Assembly (NCBI GenBank): GCA_028289425.1
Contig: JANQPL010000017.1
Coordinates: 535,287-599,286 of the forward strand
DNA: 64,000 nucleotides
Direction of reading: 5' to 3'
From: Alphaproteobacteria bacterium
Lineage (GTDB): Bacteria > Pseudomonadota > Alphaproteobacteria > JANQMY01
Positions 54,004 to 62,484 of this stretch are shown one piece after another (position 1 is the first letter of the stretch; every line of letters starts with the position of its first letter). The position numbers and the translations under genes were made by a program. A model generated the notes under the pieces. That model saw only the letters and a program-made list of their open reading frames with translations. It did no database searches and was not told the origin of the DNA.

Positions 54004-54727
54004 CGGCGTCGCTTGGTCGAATGTCGGTGATTTGGCCGCCCCGGCTCTTGGAATAGGTAATCGACTCCCCGGGGGCCACGGCACCGCCGGAAATGATGAA
54101 GCTCATGGCTTCATCCATCGTCCATTCGGTCGAGACGATTTTGGAAACCGGCACGATTTCCAAATAGCCCGACGTTGGGTTGGGCGTGGTGGGTACATAA
54201 ACGGCGGCCAGTTCTTCCCCGGTGGCCTCGTCCCGGAATGTGCGGGTCACCAATCCGACCGTGCGCATCTGGTCTGACGGGAATTGGATGAGGACAATGC
54301 GCTGCACATTGTCGGGTTGCTGCTGCAGGGCGCCCATGAGCCGTCTGGTAGCGCCATAAATCGTTTGAACAAATGGGATGCGTTCCATAAAGCGTTCGAA
54401 CGCGCGAATAATGCGGGCCCCCACCACCAGCGTTGCCGCCCAGCCGATCAAATAGATCGTGAAAATCACCGAGAAGATTGCCACCGCCGATTGAAAGGTT
54501 GGATTTTCAAGCCAGCCGATGGCGCTGGGCACATAAGGGTCGATCAACCCGACGGTGATCCGTACGAACGGCGTCCCCAGTTGCGACATCAATCCCAACA
54601 GGATGTTGATGACGAACCAAGTAACGGCGATGGGGATTAACGTCAGTACACCAACGAAAAGATTGCGTTGTATATGCGCGGAAAAGGTCCGCTTTGGTTT
54701 TTGCGGTTTTTGGGATTGCTGATCCAT
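53996..54727 (-). CDS. DUF502 family membrane protein
   Basis: A 243-residue inner-membrane protein. Two hydrophobic segments are clear: LFVGVLTLIPIAVTWFVINI (about 25-50) and AVAIFSVIFTIYLIGWAATL (about 85-110). The conserved cytoplasmic/periplasmic tail contains RIVLIQFPSDQMRTVGLVT and VYVPTTPNPTSGYLEIVP, both hallmark DUF502 stretches. Function is unknown. It is the first gene of the group with the two glycosyltransferases. Confidence 0.87.
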   Translation of the reverse strand: MDQQSQKPQKPKRTFSAHIQRNLFVGVLTLIPIAVTWFVINILLGLMSQLGTPFVRITVGLIDPYVPSAIGWLENPTFQSAVAIFSVIFTIYLIGWAATLVVGARIIRAFERFMERIPFVQTIYGATRRLMGALQQQPDNVQRIVLIQFPSDQMRTVGLVTRTFRDEATGEELAAVYVPTTPNPTSGYLEIVPVSKIVSTEWTMDEAMSFIISGGAVAPGESITYSKSRGGQITDIRPSDADD

Positions 54728-54825
54728 TCAGCCCCTTTATGTGACTTCTAAACTTAAAACCGGGCAAACCTGCACGCTTTCCGGCCCCTGTGTCCAGGGC
54801 AATTTTTGAAAGCCCGGCCGCCCCG

Positions 54826-54920
54826 CTCCCCCGTCCCAACCACCCCTAGGGTACCGTTGCCGGGTGCCCCCGGGTCCGCGCTTTGCGCGGCCCGAGGACA
54901 AGGTTCACGGGACGGGGGAG
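54826..54920. repeat. Long inverted repeat, GC-rich
   Basis: Twelve-base perfect arms CTCCCCCGTCCC (54826-54837) and GGGACGGGGGAG (54909-54920), with further pairing outside them and a GC-rich hairpin inside (CCGCGCTTTGCGCGG). It lies in the 211-base gap between the DUF1761 and DUF502 genes and may be a MITE-like element or serve as terminator. Confidence 0.6.
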
Positions 54921-54938
54921 TGGGACGGCTAAGCCCAT

Positions 54939-55346
54939 TCAACTCTGAATCAATCCGATCACGATACCCATGGCCACATAGGTTACCCACAGATGCCCGA
55001 TATTAATTAAGAACAACGTGGTTGGTCTGCTCTCGAACAAATAGAGGTTAATATGGGCCGTCAGCGCAAAGCCGATCCAAACGATCGTGCCTAGCACAAT
55101 CCCCGACAAAACGCCGGTAAGGTTAAGCGCACTCATCAGCACCGCGATCACAACGGCCATGGCAATCATGTTGAACGGCATGGCCGCCATGGCACGGGTC
55201 GGGTTGCCCAATTCTTCCGGCGTCTTGCCCAATGCGGCCATCCATTGATTGGCAAAAAGAATAGGGGAGTACCACAAGGCGCCGATCGCCATGCCCAATA
55301 TGGTGGCCGCCACGACCGCCCAAATGCTGATGCCGGAAAAGTCCAT
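54939..55346 (-). CDS. DUF1761 family membrane protein
   Basis: A 135-residue protein with four hydrophobic segments. The family pattern is clear: AIGALWYSPILFANQWMAALG near 20-40, then the helices AVVIAVLMSAL, GTIVWIGFALTAHINLYLFE and LWVTYVAMGIVIGLI. Function unknown. It stands alone between repeat-rich spaces. Confidence 0.83.
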   Translation of the reverse strand: MDFSGISIWAVVAATILGMAIGALWYSPILFANQWMAALGKTPEELGNPTRAMAAMPFNMIAMAVVIAVLMSALNLTGVLSGIVLGTIVWIGFALTAHINLYLFESRPTTLFLINIGHLWVTYVAMGIVIGLIQS

Positions 55347-55423
55347 CTTGGTATCCTATGTGTTCCAAGCAATTAACTTGCTATTTGACGGCGCAGGCGT
55401 AAGGTCCGGCGCCAATAACCCAT

Positions 55424-55498
55424 GCTAGTGTCCCGAATCCGAAGTTCGTTTCATTATTGCGGCACGCGCTGGACGAACTTCGGATTCGGGACACTAGC
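55424..55498. repeat. Inverted repeat with perfect 26-base arms
   Basis: GCTAGTGTCCCGAATCCGAA and six more bases (55424-55449) are exactly complementary to 55473-55498. The 23-base loop would give a very stable hairpin. Ends are GCTAG/CTAGC. It may be a miniature transposable element or a palindromic repeat family member. Confidence 0.8.
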
Positions 55499-55509
55499 AA
55501 GTTATTGAA

Positions 55510-55590
55510 TCTAGTGTCGTTTTGGGTTCAGAAGTTCGCTTCGGGACTCGCTAAGATCGTATAGCGAACTTCTGAACCACGACACTAAGA
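55510..55590. repeat. Second, imperfect inverted repeat related to the one before it
   Basis: The left arm (55510-55540) starts TCTAGTGTCGT and the right arm (55563-55590) ends ACGACACTAAGA, pairing through a shared GAAGTTCGCT/AGCGAACTTC core with a small indel. Both repeats share the CTAGTGTC end and the GAAGTTCG core, so they look like two members of one family. Confidence 0.7.
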
Positions 55591-55670
55591 TGGGTTGATT
55601 TGCCGCCCCGCGCAATCATCTTTGGCCCCACTTTATATATGAGGCCCCATTGGGGGTGTAGAGACCATTT

Positions 55671-57410
55671 ATGACCCGAGTTCTGATCACCAGTGCCCTG
55701 CCATATATTAACGGGATCAAGCATCTCGGGAATTTGGTGGGCTCCATGTTGCCCGCAGACGTCTATGCGCGCTATCAGCGGCAGCGCGGGCGTGAGGTGC
55801 TGTGTCTCTGCGCCACCGACGAACACGGCACGCCGGCGGAATTGGCCGCGTTGGAGGCGGGGCAGTCGGTCGAAGACTATTGCGCCGAGCAGCACGAAAT
55901 CCAAAAAGAGATTGGTGCGAAGTTCGGGCTGAGTTGGGATCATTGGGGCCGGTCATCGAACCCGCCAAACCACGAACTCACCCAACACTTCGCCGACAAA
56001 CTTGCGGAAAACGGCTTCATCGAAGAAAAAACCATCGCCCAAGTCTATTCAATCGATGACGGGCGTTTTTTGCCCGACCGATACATTATCGGCACCTGCC
56101 CCCATTGCGGTTACGACCGCGCTCGCGGGGATCAATGTGAAAACTGCACCCGCGTGCTGGATCCGACGGATTTGGTGGAGCCCAGATCCGCCGTGTCCGG
56201 ATCATCCAATTTGGAAGTGCGCGAAAGCAAGCATCTCTATTTGAAGCAGTCTGCCCTGGTGGACGAATTGCGGGCGTGGATAGACAGCAAAAAGGATTGG
56301 CCGCCGCTGGTCTCGTCCATTGCCTATAAATGGCTGGATGAAGGGCTGCAGGACCGGGGCATTACGCGGGATCTCAAATGGGGTATTCCGGTTTCCCATG
56401 ACGGCAAGTGGCCCGGCTTTGAGGACAAAGTATTTTACGTCTGGTTTGACGCACCCATCGAATACATTGCGTGCGGCAAAGAATGGTCGGATGCAGCGCC
56501 CGCCGGCGAAACCCGCGATTGGAAATCTTGGTGGTACGGCGAGGCGGCGGACGACGTGCGCTATGTCCAGTTCATGGGGAAAGACAATGTGCCGTTCCAC
56601 ACGGTGGGCTTCCCCGCAACGCTGATCGGCAGTCGTGAGCCGTGGAAGCGCGTGGACGTGATCAAGGGTTTCAACTATCTCAACTATTATGGCGGTAAGT
56701 ATTCCACCAGTCAGAAGCGCGGCGTGTTCATGGACCAGGCGCTCGATATTCTGCCGGCGGATTATTGGCGTTATTACCTGATGGCCAATGCGCCGGAAGG
56801 GTCCGACGTCTCCTTCACCTGGGACCACTTTGCGACCGTGGTGAACAAAGATCTTGCCGATGTGCTGGGCAATTTCGTCAACCGCATCTTGAAGTTCGCC
56901 CGCTCCCGGTTTGACGGCAAGGTGCCGGAAGGCGGCGTGCCGGGCGACAACGAAGCGGAACTTGAAAAAGAAGTGGCGGTGCGCCTTAAAGCGTATACGG
57001 AGTTTTTAGAGGAACTGCAATTTCGCAAAGCCTTCGGCGAGCTGCGGGCCATTTGGGCCGCCGGCAATGAATACCTCACCAAAGCCGCCCCCTGGGCCGT
57101 CTTCAAAGAAGACAAGGACAAGGCGGCCGTGGGTGTGCGCACGGGCATCAATCTCATCCGCCTGTTTGCGCTCCTGTCCGCGCCGGTCATTCCGGCCACG
57201 TCGGACAGATTGCGGAAAGCGCTTGGTATCGACACGGAACCATTGGCCTGGCCGTCTGACGACATCGCCGCGGAGCTGTCGGTTCTCAAACCCGGTACAC
57301 CCTTCGAGGTGCCCGATGTGATGTTCCGCAAGATCGAAGATGACGACGTGGCCGCGTGGATCGAGCGGTTCGGCGGCGAACCTGAGCAAGAACGGGAGCC
57401 GGCCACCTAG
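55671..57410 (+). CDS. metG: Methionyl-tRNA synthetase
   Basis: A 579-residue class I synthetase that charges tRNA-Met with methionine. [12 protein letters not shown] carries the HIGH-type motif (HLGN) near residue 15. The zinc knuckle is [17 protein letters not shown], and [11 protein letters not shown] is the KMSKS-type loop. The helical anticodon domain follows ([15 protein letters not shown]). It lacks the C-terminal dimerisation/tRNA-binding domain of longer enzymes, as many alphaproteobacterial forms do. ATG 55671 begins the conserved [11 protein letters not shown]. Confidence 0.96.
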   Translation: MTRVLITSALPYINGIKHLGNLVGSMLPADVYARYQRQRGREVLCLCATDEHGTPAELAALEAGQSVEDYCAEQHEIQKEIGAKFGLSWDHWGRSSNPPNHELTQHFADKLAENGFIEEKTIAQVYSIDDGRFLPDRYIIGTCPHCGYDRARGDQCENCTRVLDPTDLVEPRSAVSGSSNLEVRESKHLYLKQSALVDELRAWIDSKKDWPPLVSSIAYKWLDEGLQDRGITRDLKWGIPVSHDGKWPGFEDKVFYVWFDAPIEYIACGKEWSDAAPAGETRDWKSWWYGEAADDVRYVQFMGKDNVPFHTVGFPATLIGSREPWKRVDVIKGFNYLNYYGGKYSTSQKRGVFMDQALDILPADYWRYYLMANAPEGSDVSFTWDHFATVVNKDLADVLGNFVNRILKFARSRFDGKVPEGGVPGDNEAELEKEVAVRLKAYTEFLEELQFRKAFGELRAIWAAGNEYLTKAAPWAVFKEDKDKAAVGVRTGINLIRLFALLSAPVIPATSDRLRKALGIDTEPLAWPSDDIAAELSVLKPGTPFEVPDVMFRKIEDDDVAAWIERFGGEPEQEREPAT

Positions 57411-57942
57411 TCTCCGTTTGCCGCGAAGCCCATAATGGCTCCCTTGCGGTTCGGCCCATATAAGCTTAACCTATTTCTCTAAAAGCTGCTCTTTGACAGG
57501 TGAATAGGTGCTGTTGGGCAATATGCTCCATCTCAACCTCCCCCTTGCGGGGAGGTCGAAAGATCGAACGTTAGTGAGATCTTTCGGGTGGGGGTAGTTT
57601 TCTAGTCAAGTCGCTGTGCGTCCAGCCTCGCGCCCCCACCCGAAAAACCGGCCTTCGGCCAATTTTTCGACCTCCCCACAAGGGGGAGGTTAAGTGGAAG
57701 GGGGAGTGGGCAGGCCAGGTGTTCAAACAACGGATGAACCCCATGCACCCATCTTTTTCGGGGCCGGGAGGTGGTTAATGGGGTACGTCAATACCATCGT
57801 CGTCCCAGCGCCCGTGTCTGGCCTCCGGCCAGCACGAGCATAAACTCCAGCTGGGACCCATATTCCCTGTGCCAATGTGGCAGATGGCGGTGTTTATGGG
57901 CCCCTGCCTTCGCAGGGGCGACATAGGTCGGTGTTCGATCGG
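57411..57942. other. Repeat-rich gene-free region after metG
   Basis: A 530-base region with no convincing gene. It holds a 157-base MITE-like inverted repeat at 57535-57691 and, from about 57800 to 57930, further palindromic sequence (CGTCCCAGC with GCTGGGACC; CCCCTGCCTTCGCAGGGG) of the kind often seen between alphaproteobacterial genes. Confidence 0.6.
57535..57691. repeat. MITE-like element with 27-base inverted ends
   Basis: The ends AACCTCCCCCTTGCGGGGAG (57535 onward, 27 bases) and its complement finishing at 57691 match at 26 of 27 positions. Inside, TTCGGGTGGGGG and CCCCCACCCGAA form a second nested pair. The element has no coding capacity. This fits a non-autonomous miniature element. 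Confidence 0.7.
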
Positions 57943-58317
57943 CTAAACCAGCCCCAACAACGCCTGTCCCGGGGCGCCGGCGAGGAGTAGGGCCGCGAAC
58001 AAAAGCTCGAAGCCGACGCCACCCCAATTGGCCCGGTCCGACACTTGGTCCACGACAATCGAGACGACGCGGCCGATCCCGGTGAAGAGCCAGGCGGCGC
58101 CTGCAACGGAAAAGGCGATGGGCTCCATCGACAACAACGGGACGAGACCCAAGGCGACGAACAGGCCACCGTAACTGGCCCGAAATTCGGAGCGGCCCGC
58201 ATTCGTCTTTGGTGTCAGACCCACGATCAGCGCGGCACGCGACGGCAGGAACAGGCCGATACATCCCATGACGATGGTGCCGACGGCACCGATCATGTTC
58301 AGGATCTCGAACGACAT
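57943..58317 (-). CDS. Small membrane protein, DUF4345-like
   Basis: A 124-residue protein with three or four hydrophobic helices (IGAVGTIVMGCIGLFLP; ASYGGLFVALGLVPLL; VAGAAWLFTGIGRVVS; FELLFAALLLAGAP). The RASYGGLFVALGL and TGIGRVVSIVVD stretches fit the DUF4345 pattern as I know it. Function unknown. Six bases separate it from the cupin gene, so it belongs to the P450-cupin operon. Confidence 0.7.
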   Translation of the reverse strand: MSFEILNMIGAVGTIVMGCIGLFLPSRAALIVGLTPKTNAGRSEFRASYGGLFVALGLVPLLSMEPIAFSVAGAAWLFTGIGRVVSIVVDQVSDRANWGGVGFELLFAALLLAGAPGQALLGLV

Positions 58318-58323
58318 GGTGAT

Positions 58324-58824
58324 CTAGTCTTTGGGGGCGACGAAATCTTCGGGCTTGAGCGCCGTGACCGCCGCGTCATCCACATAGCGCATGGTACCGT
58401 CGGCCCAAAACCCTTTCTTGCCGATGGTGGGGAAGTAGGCCACGTCGGTCGGTGTGCGTTCCCCGCCCATGAGATAGACCAAATCCTTATCGCTTTCATT
58501 GGCCACGTGGTGAACCGTTCCATCCGTCGGAAAACCGACGAAATCGCCGGGGGCAATGGGCGTTTTTTCGTCATCTAGGGTAAGGACGCCTTCGCCCTCA
58601 AGCACGAAAATGAACTCTTCGCTGCCCGCATGGGCATGGGGCAGGAAACCTTCCTTACCCGGAGGAATGCGGCCAATGCTAATGCCCATGCGCTGGAGGC
58701 CGGTCTGATCCGACAGTGGCATTAACCCGAGTTGTGAGTTGGGATTGAAGGGATGGCAAAAGGGGAAACTGTCATCCGCCTTTTTTTCAGCCGTGCGGAC
58801 GATGTACTTGTCGGCTTTCGCCAT
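58324..58824 (-). CDS. Cupin domain protein
   Basis: A 166-residue single-cupin protein. Motif 1 is PHAHAGSEEFIFVLEGEG with two His and a Glu for metal, and motif 2 is PTDGTVHHVANES with another His. The rest (DDEKTPIAPGDFVGFP) fits the beta barrel. It may be an isomerase, a dioxygenase or a sensor of small acids; nothing decides. It is 12 bases after the P450 gene and probably translated with it. Confidence 0.87.
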   Translation of the reverse strand: MAKADKYIVRTAEKKADDSFPFCHPFNPNSQLGLMPLSDQTGLQRMGISIGRIPPGKEGFLPHAHAGSEEFIFVLEGEGVLTLDDEKTPIAPGDFVGFPTDGTVHHVANESDKDLVYLMGGERTPTDVAYFPTIGKKGFWADGTMRYVDDAAVTALKPEDFVAPKD

Positions 58825-58836
58825 GGCCGCGCTCCT

Positions 58837-60099
58837 CTATTTCTTCTTGAACTCGATGTGCAATTCCTTGAGCGAGCGTAGCAGAAAATGAGGATGGTGT
58901 TTGAAATCGTTCTTGCCGTCCGCAAACCACATATCGTCGACGCGGTCGGTCAGCGCCTTAAAGCCCCAATAGAGTTCCCGGCGGGCGAGCGGCGCGCCCA
59001 AACAGTGGTGGCTGCCGGATCCGAAGGCCATATGAGAGCCGGCGTTCTTGCGTTCCAAATCGAGCTTTTCGGGACAGTCGAATTGGCTTTCGTCCCGGTT
59101 GGCGGCGGCGTAGCGCACGTTGACGATGGCGCCTTTGGGAATTTTGACGCCGGCAACTTCAACATCCTTCGCGGCACATCGCATGAGGCTTTGCACCGGT
59201 GATTCAAGGCGCAGCACTTCCTCGCAAAACGTCTTGAGGTATTTGTCCGGGTCGGATTTGAGCTGTTCCCAAACCGGCTTGTTTTCGATGAGCAATCGCA
59301 TGCCTTCGGACAGCGCGTTGGTGGTCGTTTCACTGCCGCCCACAAACGTGTCCGCCATCATCTCCGCGTGAAGTTCATTGTCGGTCAGTGGACGGCCCCA
59401 TTCTTCGATGACCGTGTTGACCAAATCGCTCAACAGTGTGTTGTCGGGCTGTTTGCGCAAGCGTTCGAAAATGGGTTGGAAATAGTGTTGGGCTTCGATC
59501 TCTTTTTCGATCGTTTCCAATTCCTCTTCTTCGGTCAGCATCATGCCGATACGCTTAAAGAAGGCGTCCGTCCATTCCTTGATTTTCCAGAGATCTTCGT
59601 CCTTCGCGCCCATTTGGCGGCCGATGATGACCAAGGGCAGGGGAATGGAGAACTGGCGCACCCAGTTGCAATGGCCGTCATGGATGAAATCGTCGAACAA
59701 TTTGTAGGCGGTTTCCTCGACAAACGGCTCAAGCTCTTTGATGCGGCCCGCGCGAAAGGCTTTGTCGAACATGGCGCGCATCTGTTTGTGGTTGGGGTCG
59801 TCGCGGCCCGCCAGAGTGGGGGCCGGGAGCCAGCCCTTATCTTTGAATAGCTGGTTGCCACGCCGCACGCGCTCCGAATTTAGATTGGAGTCTTCCCGGC
59901 TGAACATTTGATTGCTGAAGTGCGCCGGGTCCGTCAGTACACGGCGTACATCTTGGTAGCGGGTGACGATGAAGAATCCGGTGGTCGGGTCTTGATAGAC
60001 CGGCGCCTCGTCCCGCAGCCTTTGATAGGCGTGATAGGGGCACTCTTGGACGTTTGGGTCGATCAGATTGACTTCTTCCGGACGCTCCAGCGTGGTCAT
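58837..60099 (-). CDS. Cytochrome P450
   Basis: A 420-residue soluble P450. GGSETTT at 254-260 is the I-helix motif, EEVLRLESP has the ExxR pair, and AFGSGSHHCLGAPLAR holds the heme Cys366. ATG 60099 has GGGAGAG 7 bases upstream. It shares length and layout with the P450 at 33919-35202 but differs in the I-helix (no acid before TTT: G-G-S-E-T-T-T versus A-G-H-D-T-T-S). It heads an operon with the cupin and the small membrane protein. Redox partners are not adjacent. Confidence 0.94.
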   Translation of the reverse strand: MTTLERPEEVNLIDPNVQECPYHAYQRLRDEAPVYQDPTTGFFIVTRYQDVRRVLTDPAHFSNQMFSREDSNLNSERVRRGNQLFKDKGWLPAPTLAGRDDPNHKQMRAMFDKAFRAGRIKELEPFVEETAYKLFDDFIHDGHCNWVRQFSIPLPLVIIGRQMGAKDEDLWKIKEWTDAFFKRIGMMLTEEEELETIEKEIEAQHYFQPIFERLRKQPDNTLLSDLVNTVIEEWGRPLTDNELHAEMMADTFVGGSETTTNALSEGMRLLIENKPVWEQLKSDPDKYLKTFCEEVLRLESPVQSLMRCAAKDVEVAGVKIPKGAIVNVRYAAANRDESQFDCPEKLDLERKNAGSHMAFGSGSHHCLGAPLARRELYWGFKALTDRVDDMWFADGKNDFKHHPHFLLRSLKELHIEFKKK

Positions 60100-60260
60100 G
60101 CTTTTCTCTCCCATGATGTTCGTTGCGCCTAGTTAAATGCGGAAGCTACGGCACCTCAACCACAATCGGAATTTCCGCATTGCTTTTGCAATGCAGGCCG
60201 CTGCAGTTGCAGGAATTTTGTGGCAGCATGGATGCAAGACAAGCTGAGGAGGAAAGTTCA

Positions 60261-60629
60261 ATGTCGGATGCGGCCAGAAACAAAGAGATCGTTCTTGAGA
60301 TCTTCGACAAGATCGTCAATGGCGGCGATGCGGACCTTGCGGCGAAGTTCTACAAAGAGAATTACATCCAGCACAATCCGAATGTGCCGCAAGGGCTTGC
60401 CGGATTGCAGGGGCTAATCCGCCAAATGCACGGTGCCTGGCCGAATGTGAAATGCGACGTAAAACTCATCAACGCCGAAGACGATATGGTGTGGCTGCTG
60501 TGCGAATGGTCCGGTAACGAACCACCGGACGGCGGGCCGCGCTTAACGCACACGACCGAAATCTTTCGTGTGGAAGACGGCATGATGGCCGAGCACTGGG
60601 ACGTGCTGCAGTACGAGCAGAAAGGCTAG
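60261..60629 (+). CDS. SnoaL-like (NTF2-fold) protein
   Basis: A 122-residue cone-fold protein. NKEIVLEIFDKIVNGGDADLA and YIQHNPNVPQG are typical of SnoaL-like polyketide cyclase relatives, and THTTEIFRVEDGMMAEHWDV ends the fold. ATG 60261 follows AGGAGGAAAG, a strong ribosome site; the frame is open upstream to 60123 without need. Some members are cyclases or hydrolases; no reaction can be assigned. It is divergent from the P450 gene. Confidence 0.85.
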   Translation: MSDAARNKEIVLEIFDKIVNGGDADLAAKFYKENYIQHNPNVPQGLAGLQGLIRQMHGAWPNVKCDVKLINAEDDMVWLLCEWSGNEPPDGGPRLTHTTEIFRVEDGMMAEHWDVLQYEQKG

Positions 60630-60657
60630 AGCAACGTGCGCTCTATTTTATCGATGT

Positions 60658-60720
60658 AGATCATCTTTATGCAATCAACTGAATCATCGAAGATGAGTCC
60701 TGTTGATTGCATGATGATCT
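60658..60720. repeat. Inverted repeat at the end of the SnoaL-like gene
   Basis: AGATCATC (60658) pairs with GATGATCT (60713-60720), and TGCAATCAAC pairs with GTTGATTGCA further in; the inner part also pairs (ATCATC/GATGA). It lies between convergent genes and reaches the stop codon of the zinc-finger protein. It may end transcription on both strands or be a repeat element. Confidence 0.6.
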
Positions 60721-62389
60721 AGTCGATCGCGGCGGTGTAGGGCGGAAGTATCCAACGATCCCGGATATCGTCGGCGATCTCTTTGACCGATAGTACCTGG
60801 TCGCGCGGCATGCCCAAGCCGCCGGTCGACGACCAAGTGGCCGCACCCGCCAACAGCAGGGCACAGCTCACCACAATCATGGCAGAGGCGCGACCCAATT
60901 TCGGCGTTTGGGGCGTTAGAATGCCGGACAGTTTGCGCAAACGTCGGCGGGCGATCCCGGGACTGACCGCGATGGCAATAAGGATGATCGCCAGGGGGAT
61001 GCCCAAATCTCCGGCGATGCGGGCGAACCGCGCCGCCGCCGGATCGTCGGCGAACGCGCCCACGTCGATGTACGGCACAGCGAACCCGGCCGTGGCGGCC
61101 AGCAGGATTCCCATGGTCCAACTCATCAACATGGAGGTGCGGCCCCGCCAGTTGAAATGCTTAGTGAGCACGTTGAATAAATCTTCCAGCAACGTCCTGG
61201 AAACCTGTCCGCGGTAAGCATCTGCGATTTCGGCGATCCGATCCGGCGCTTGGTTGCCTACTGCGTCAATCAAGTCTCGGCCGATACGTGTTTCCTTTGC
61301 AGCGGCGAACGCGGCGCCCGAGCGGCGTGCCCGGACCCGGCGTGCCATCGGCTCCAGGAAAGTGTCGAGAAGATCAGAGGACGGAAGAGTTCGCTCCTTC
61401 CCGAGCACATGAAGGTCCACTCTGATATCGCCGCACCGTACCGGCGCGTAGGTGTATTGGATGTCGAACGTATGCGATAATGTGTGCACCAAGCCGTGAC
61501 GCGTATGACGTGTCTCGACCGGCGCTCCGAAGATTCCATTCAGCCCATGTCCCGGTGCGCGGCGGACCAAGGCGAACAATTCGGCGGGTATCTTTTGATT
61601 ATCTTCATCTGCAACCGCCCAATCGAATTCGACCAATATCTGGCTTTGCAGCGTATAGATGTGATGACCGACGCCGTTGCAGGTGTCGCAATCGCGCAGA
61701 CCGGTGCCGTTACAGGTGGTGCAGGTTTGGAGGCCGTCGCCGGCGCAGTCGCCGCAGGACAGGTTCGGATCTCTGCCGGCGCCCCCGCATTTCGGGCACG
61801 GTTTGGCGTCGATGTCCGCATCGTCTCCGCTTTCAGCATTGGCTTCCAGGGCGGCTGCGCCGACGCCATCGCAGGCCGTACACGGCGCAAGGCGGGTGCC
61901 GGCGCAAGCGGGACAGCTAATTCTGCCGACGCCGTCGCAATCGTCGCAGGGAAAGTTGGAGCGTCCGGAGCATGCGTCGCACGGCTTTTTGTAGCCGACA
62001 GATGCAGACAGGTCGCCCAACGTGGCGTAGTCGTCGCAGGCACTGCGTGCTTCGAGCGACATATTTTCGATGTGCGATTTAATCGCGTGATGGGTCGTTT
62101 CGTCTTGAAGGGCTTTTGATTCCGCATCCGCCTGCTGCGCGACGGCTTCAGGCCGGCTGTTGAAGACCCTGCCTTCATAGTCGTCGCTGCGCTGATCTTG
62201 GGTGATCACCGCGGGCGCCACATTGAGATTGACGTGGAGACGATAGGTGTCCTCGCGTGGGATGATCTCCACGTCGTCGGCGTTTGCGCCATTGCCGTCG
62301 ATCAGGCCCTTAATATCGTCGCACAGGGTCTGAGCGGCGTCGCTGATTTTCCGATCGAAACTGTTGTTCGCGAACTGGTGGCTACTCAT
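60719..62389 (-). CDS. Membrane protein with eight DnaJ-like CxxC zinc-finger motifs
   Basis: A 556-residue protein. The segment around residues 135-260 contains eight CxxC motifs, most as CxxCxGxG (CDACSG, CDDCDG, CPACAG, CTACDG, CPKCGG, CGDCAG, CTTCNG, CDTCNG). Four pairs would make two DnaJ-type zinc centres or more; a normal DnaJ has four motifs. No J domain (HPD) is present. Three hydrophobic segments follow near the C-terminus (LMSWTMGILLAATAGF, IPLAIILIAIAVSPG, MIVVSCALLLAGAATW). No family is recognised. A role in protein folding or metal handling at the membrane is guesswork. Confidence 0.78.
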   Translation of the reverse strand: MSSHQFANNSFDRKISDAAQTLCDDIKGLIDGNGANADDVEIIPREDTYRLHVNLNVAPAVITQDQRSDDYEGRVFNSRPEAVAQQADAESKALQDETTHHAIKSHIENMSLEARSACDDYATLGDLSASVGYKKPCDACSGRSNFPCDDCDGVGRISCPACAGTRLAPCTACDGVGAAALEANAESGDDADIDAKPCPKCGGAGRDPNLSCGDCAGDGLQTCTTCNGTGLRDCDTCNGVGHHIYTLQSQILVEFDWAVADEDNQKIPAELFALVRRAPGHGLNGIFGAPVETRHTRHGLVHTLSHTFDIQYTYAPVRCGDIRVDLHVLGKERTLPSSDLLDTFLEPMARRVRARRSGAAFAAAKETRIGRDLIDAVGNQAPDRIAEIADAYRGQVSRTLLEDLFNVLTKHFNWRGRTSMLMSWTMGILLAATAGFAVPYIDVGAFADDPAAARFARIAGDLGIPLAIILIAIAVSPGIARRRLRKLSGILTPQTPKLGRASAMIVVSCALLLAGAATWSSTGGLGMPRDQVLSVKEIADDIRDRWILPPYTAAID

Positions 62390-62484
62390 ACACTTTTCCG
62401 AATTCTAAACGGCAGGAGCAAGGCACCGGTCACCGCTCCTGAACCATACGGAAAAGGAGTTAATGTGAGATCAAAACGGGGGCG

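Larger units (their letters stand above)
55347..55670. other. Gene-free space upstream of metG carrying two palindromic elements
   Basis: A 324-base space between divergent genes, occupied mostly by two tandem inverted-repeat elements (55424-55498 and 55510-55590). The last 80 bases before metG (ATTTGCCGCCCC to ACCATTT) hold its leader. Confidence 0.6.
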
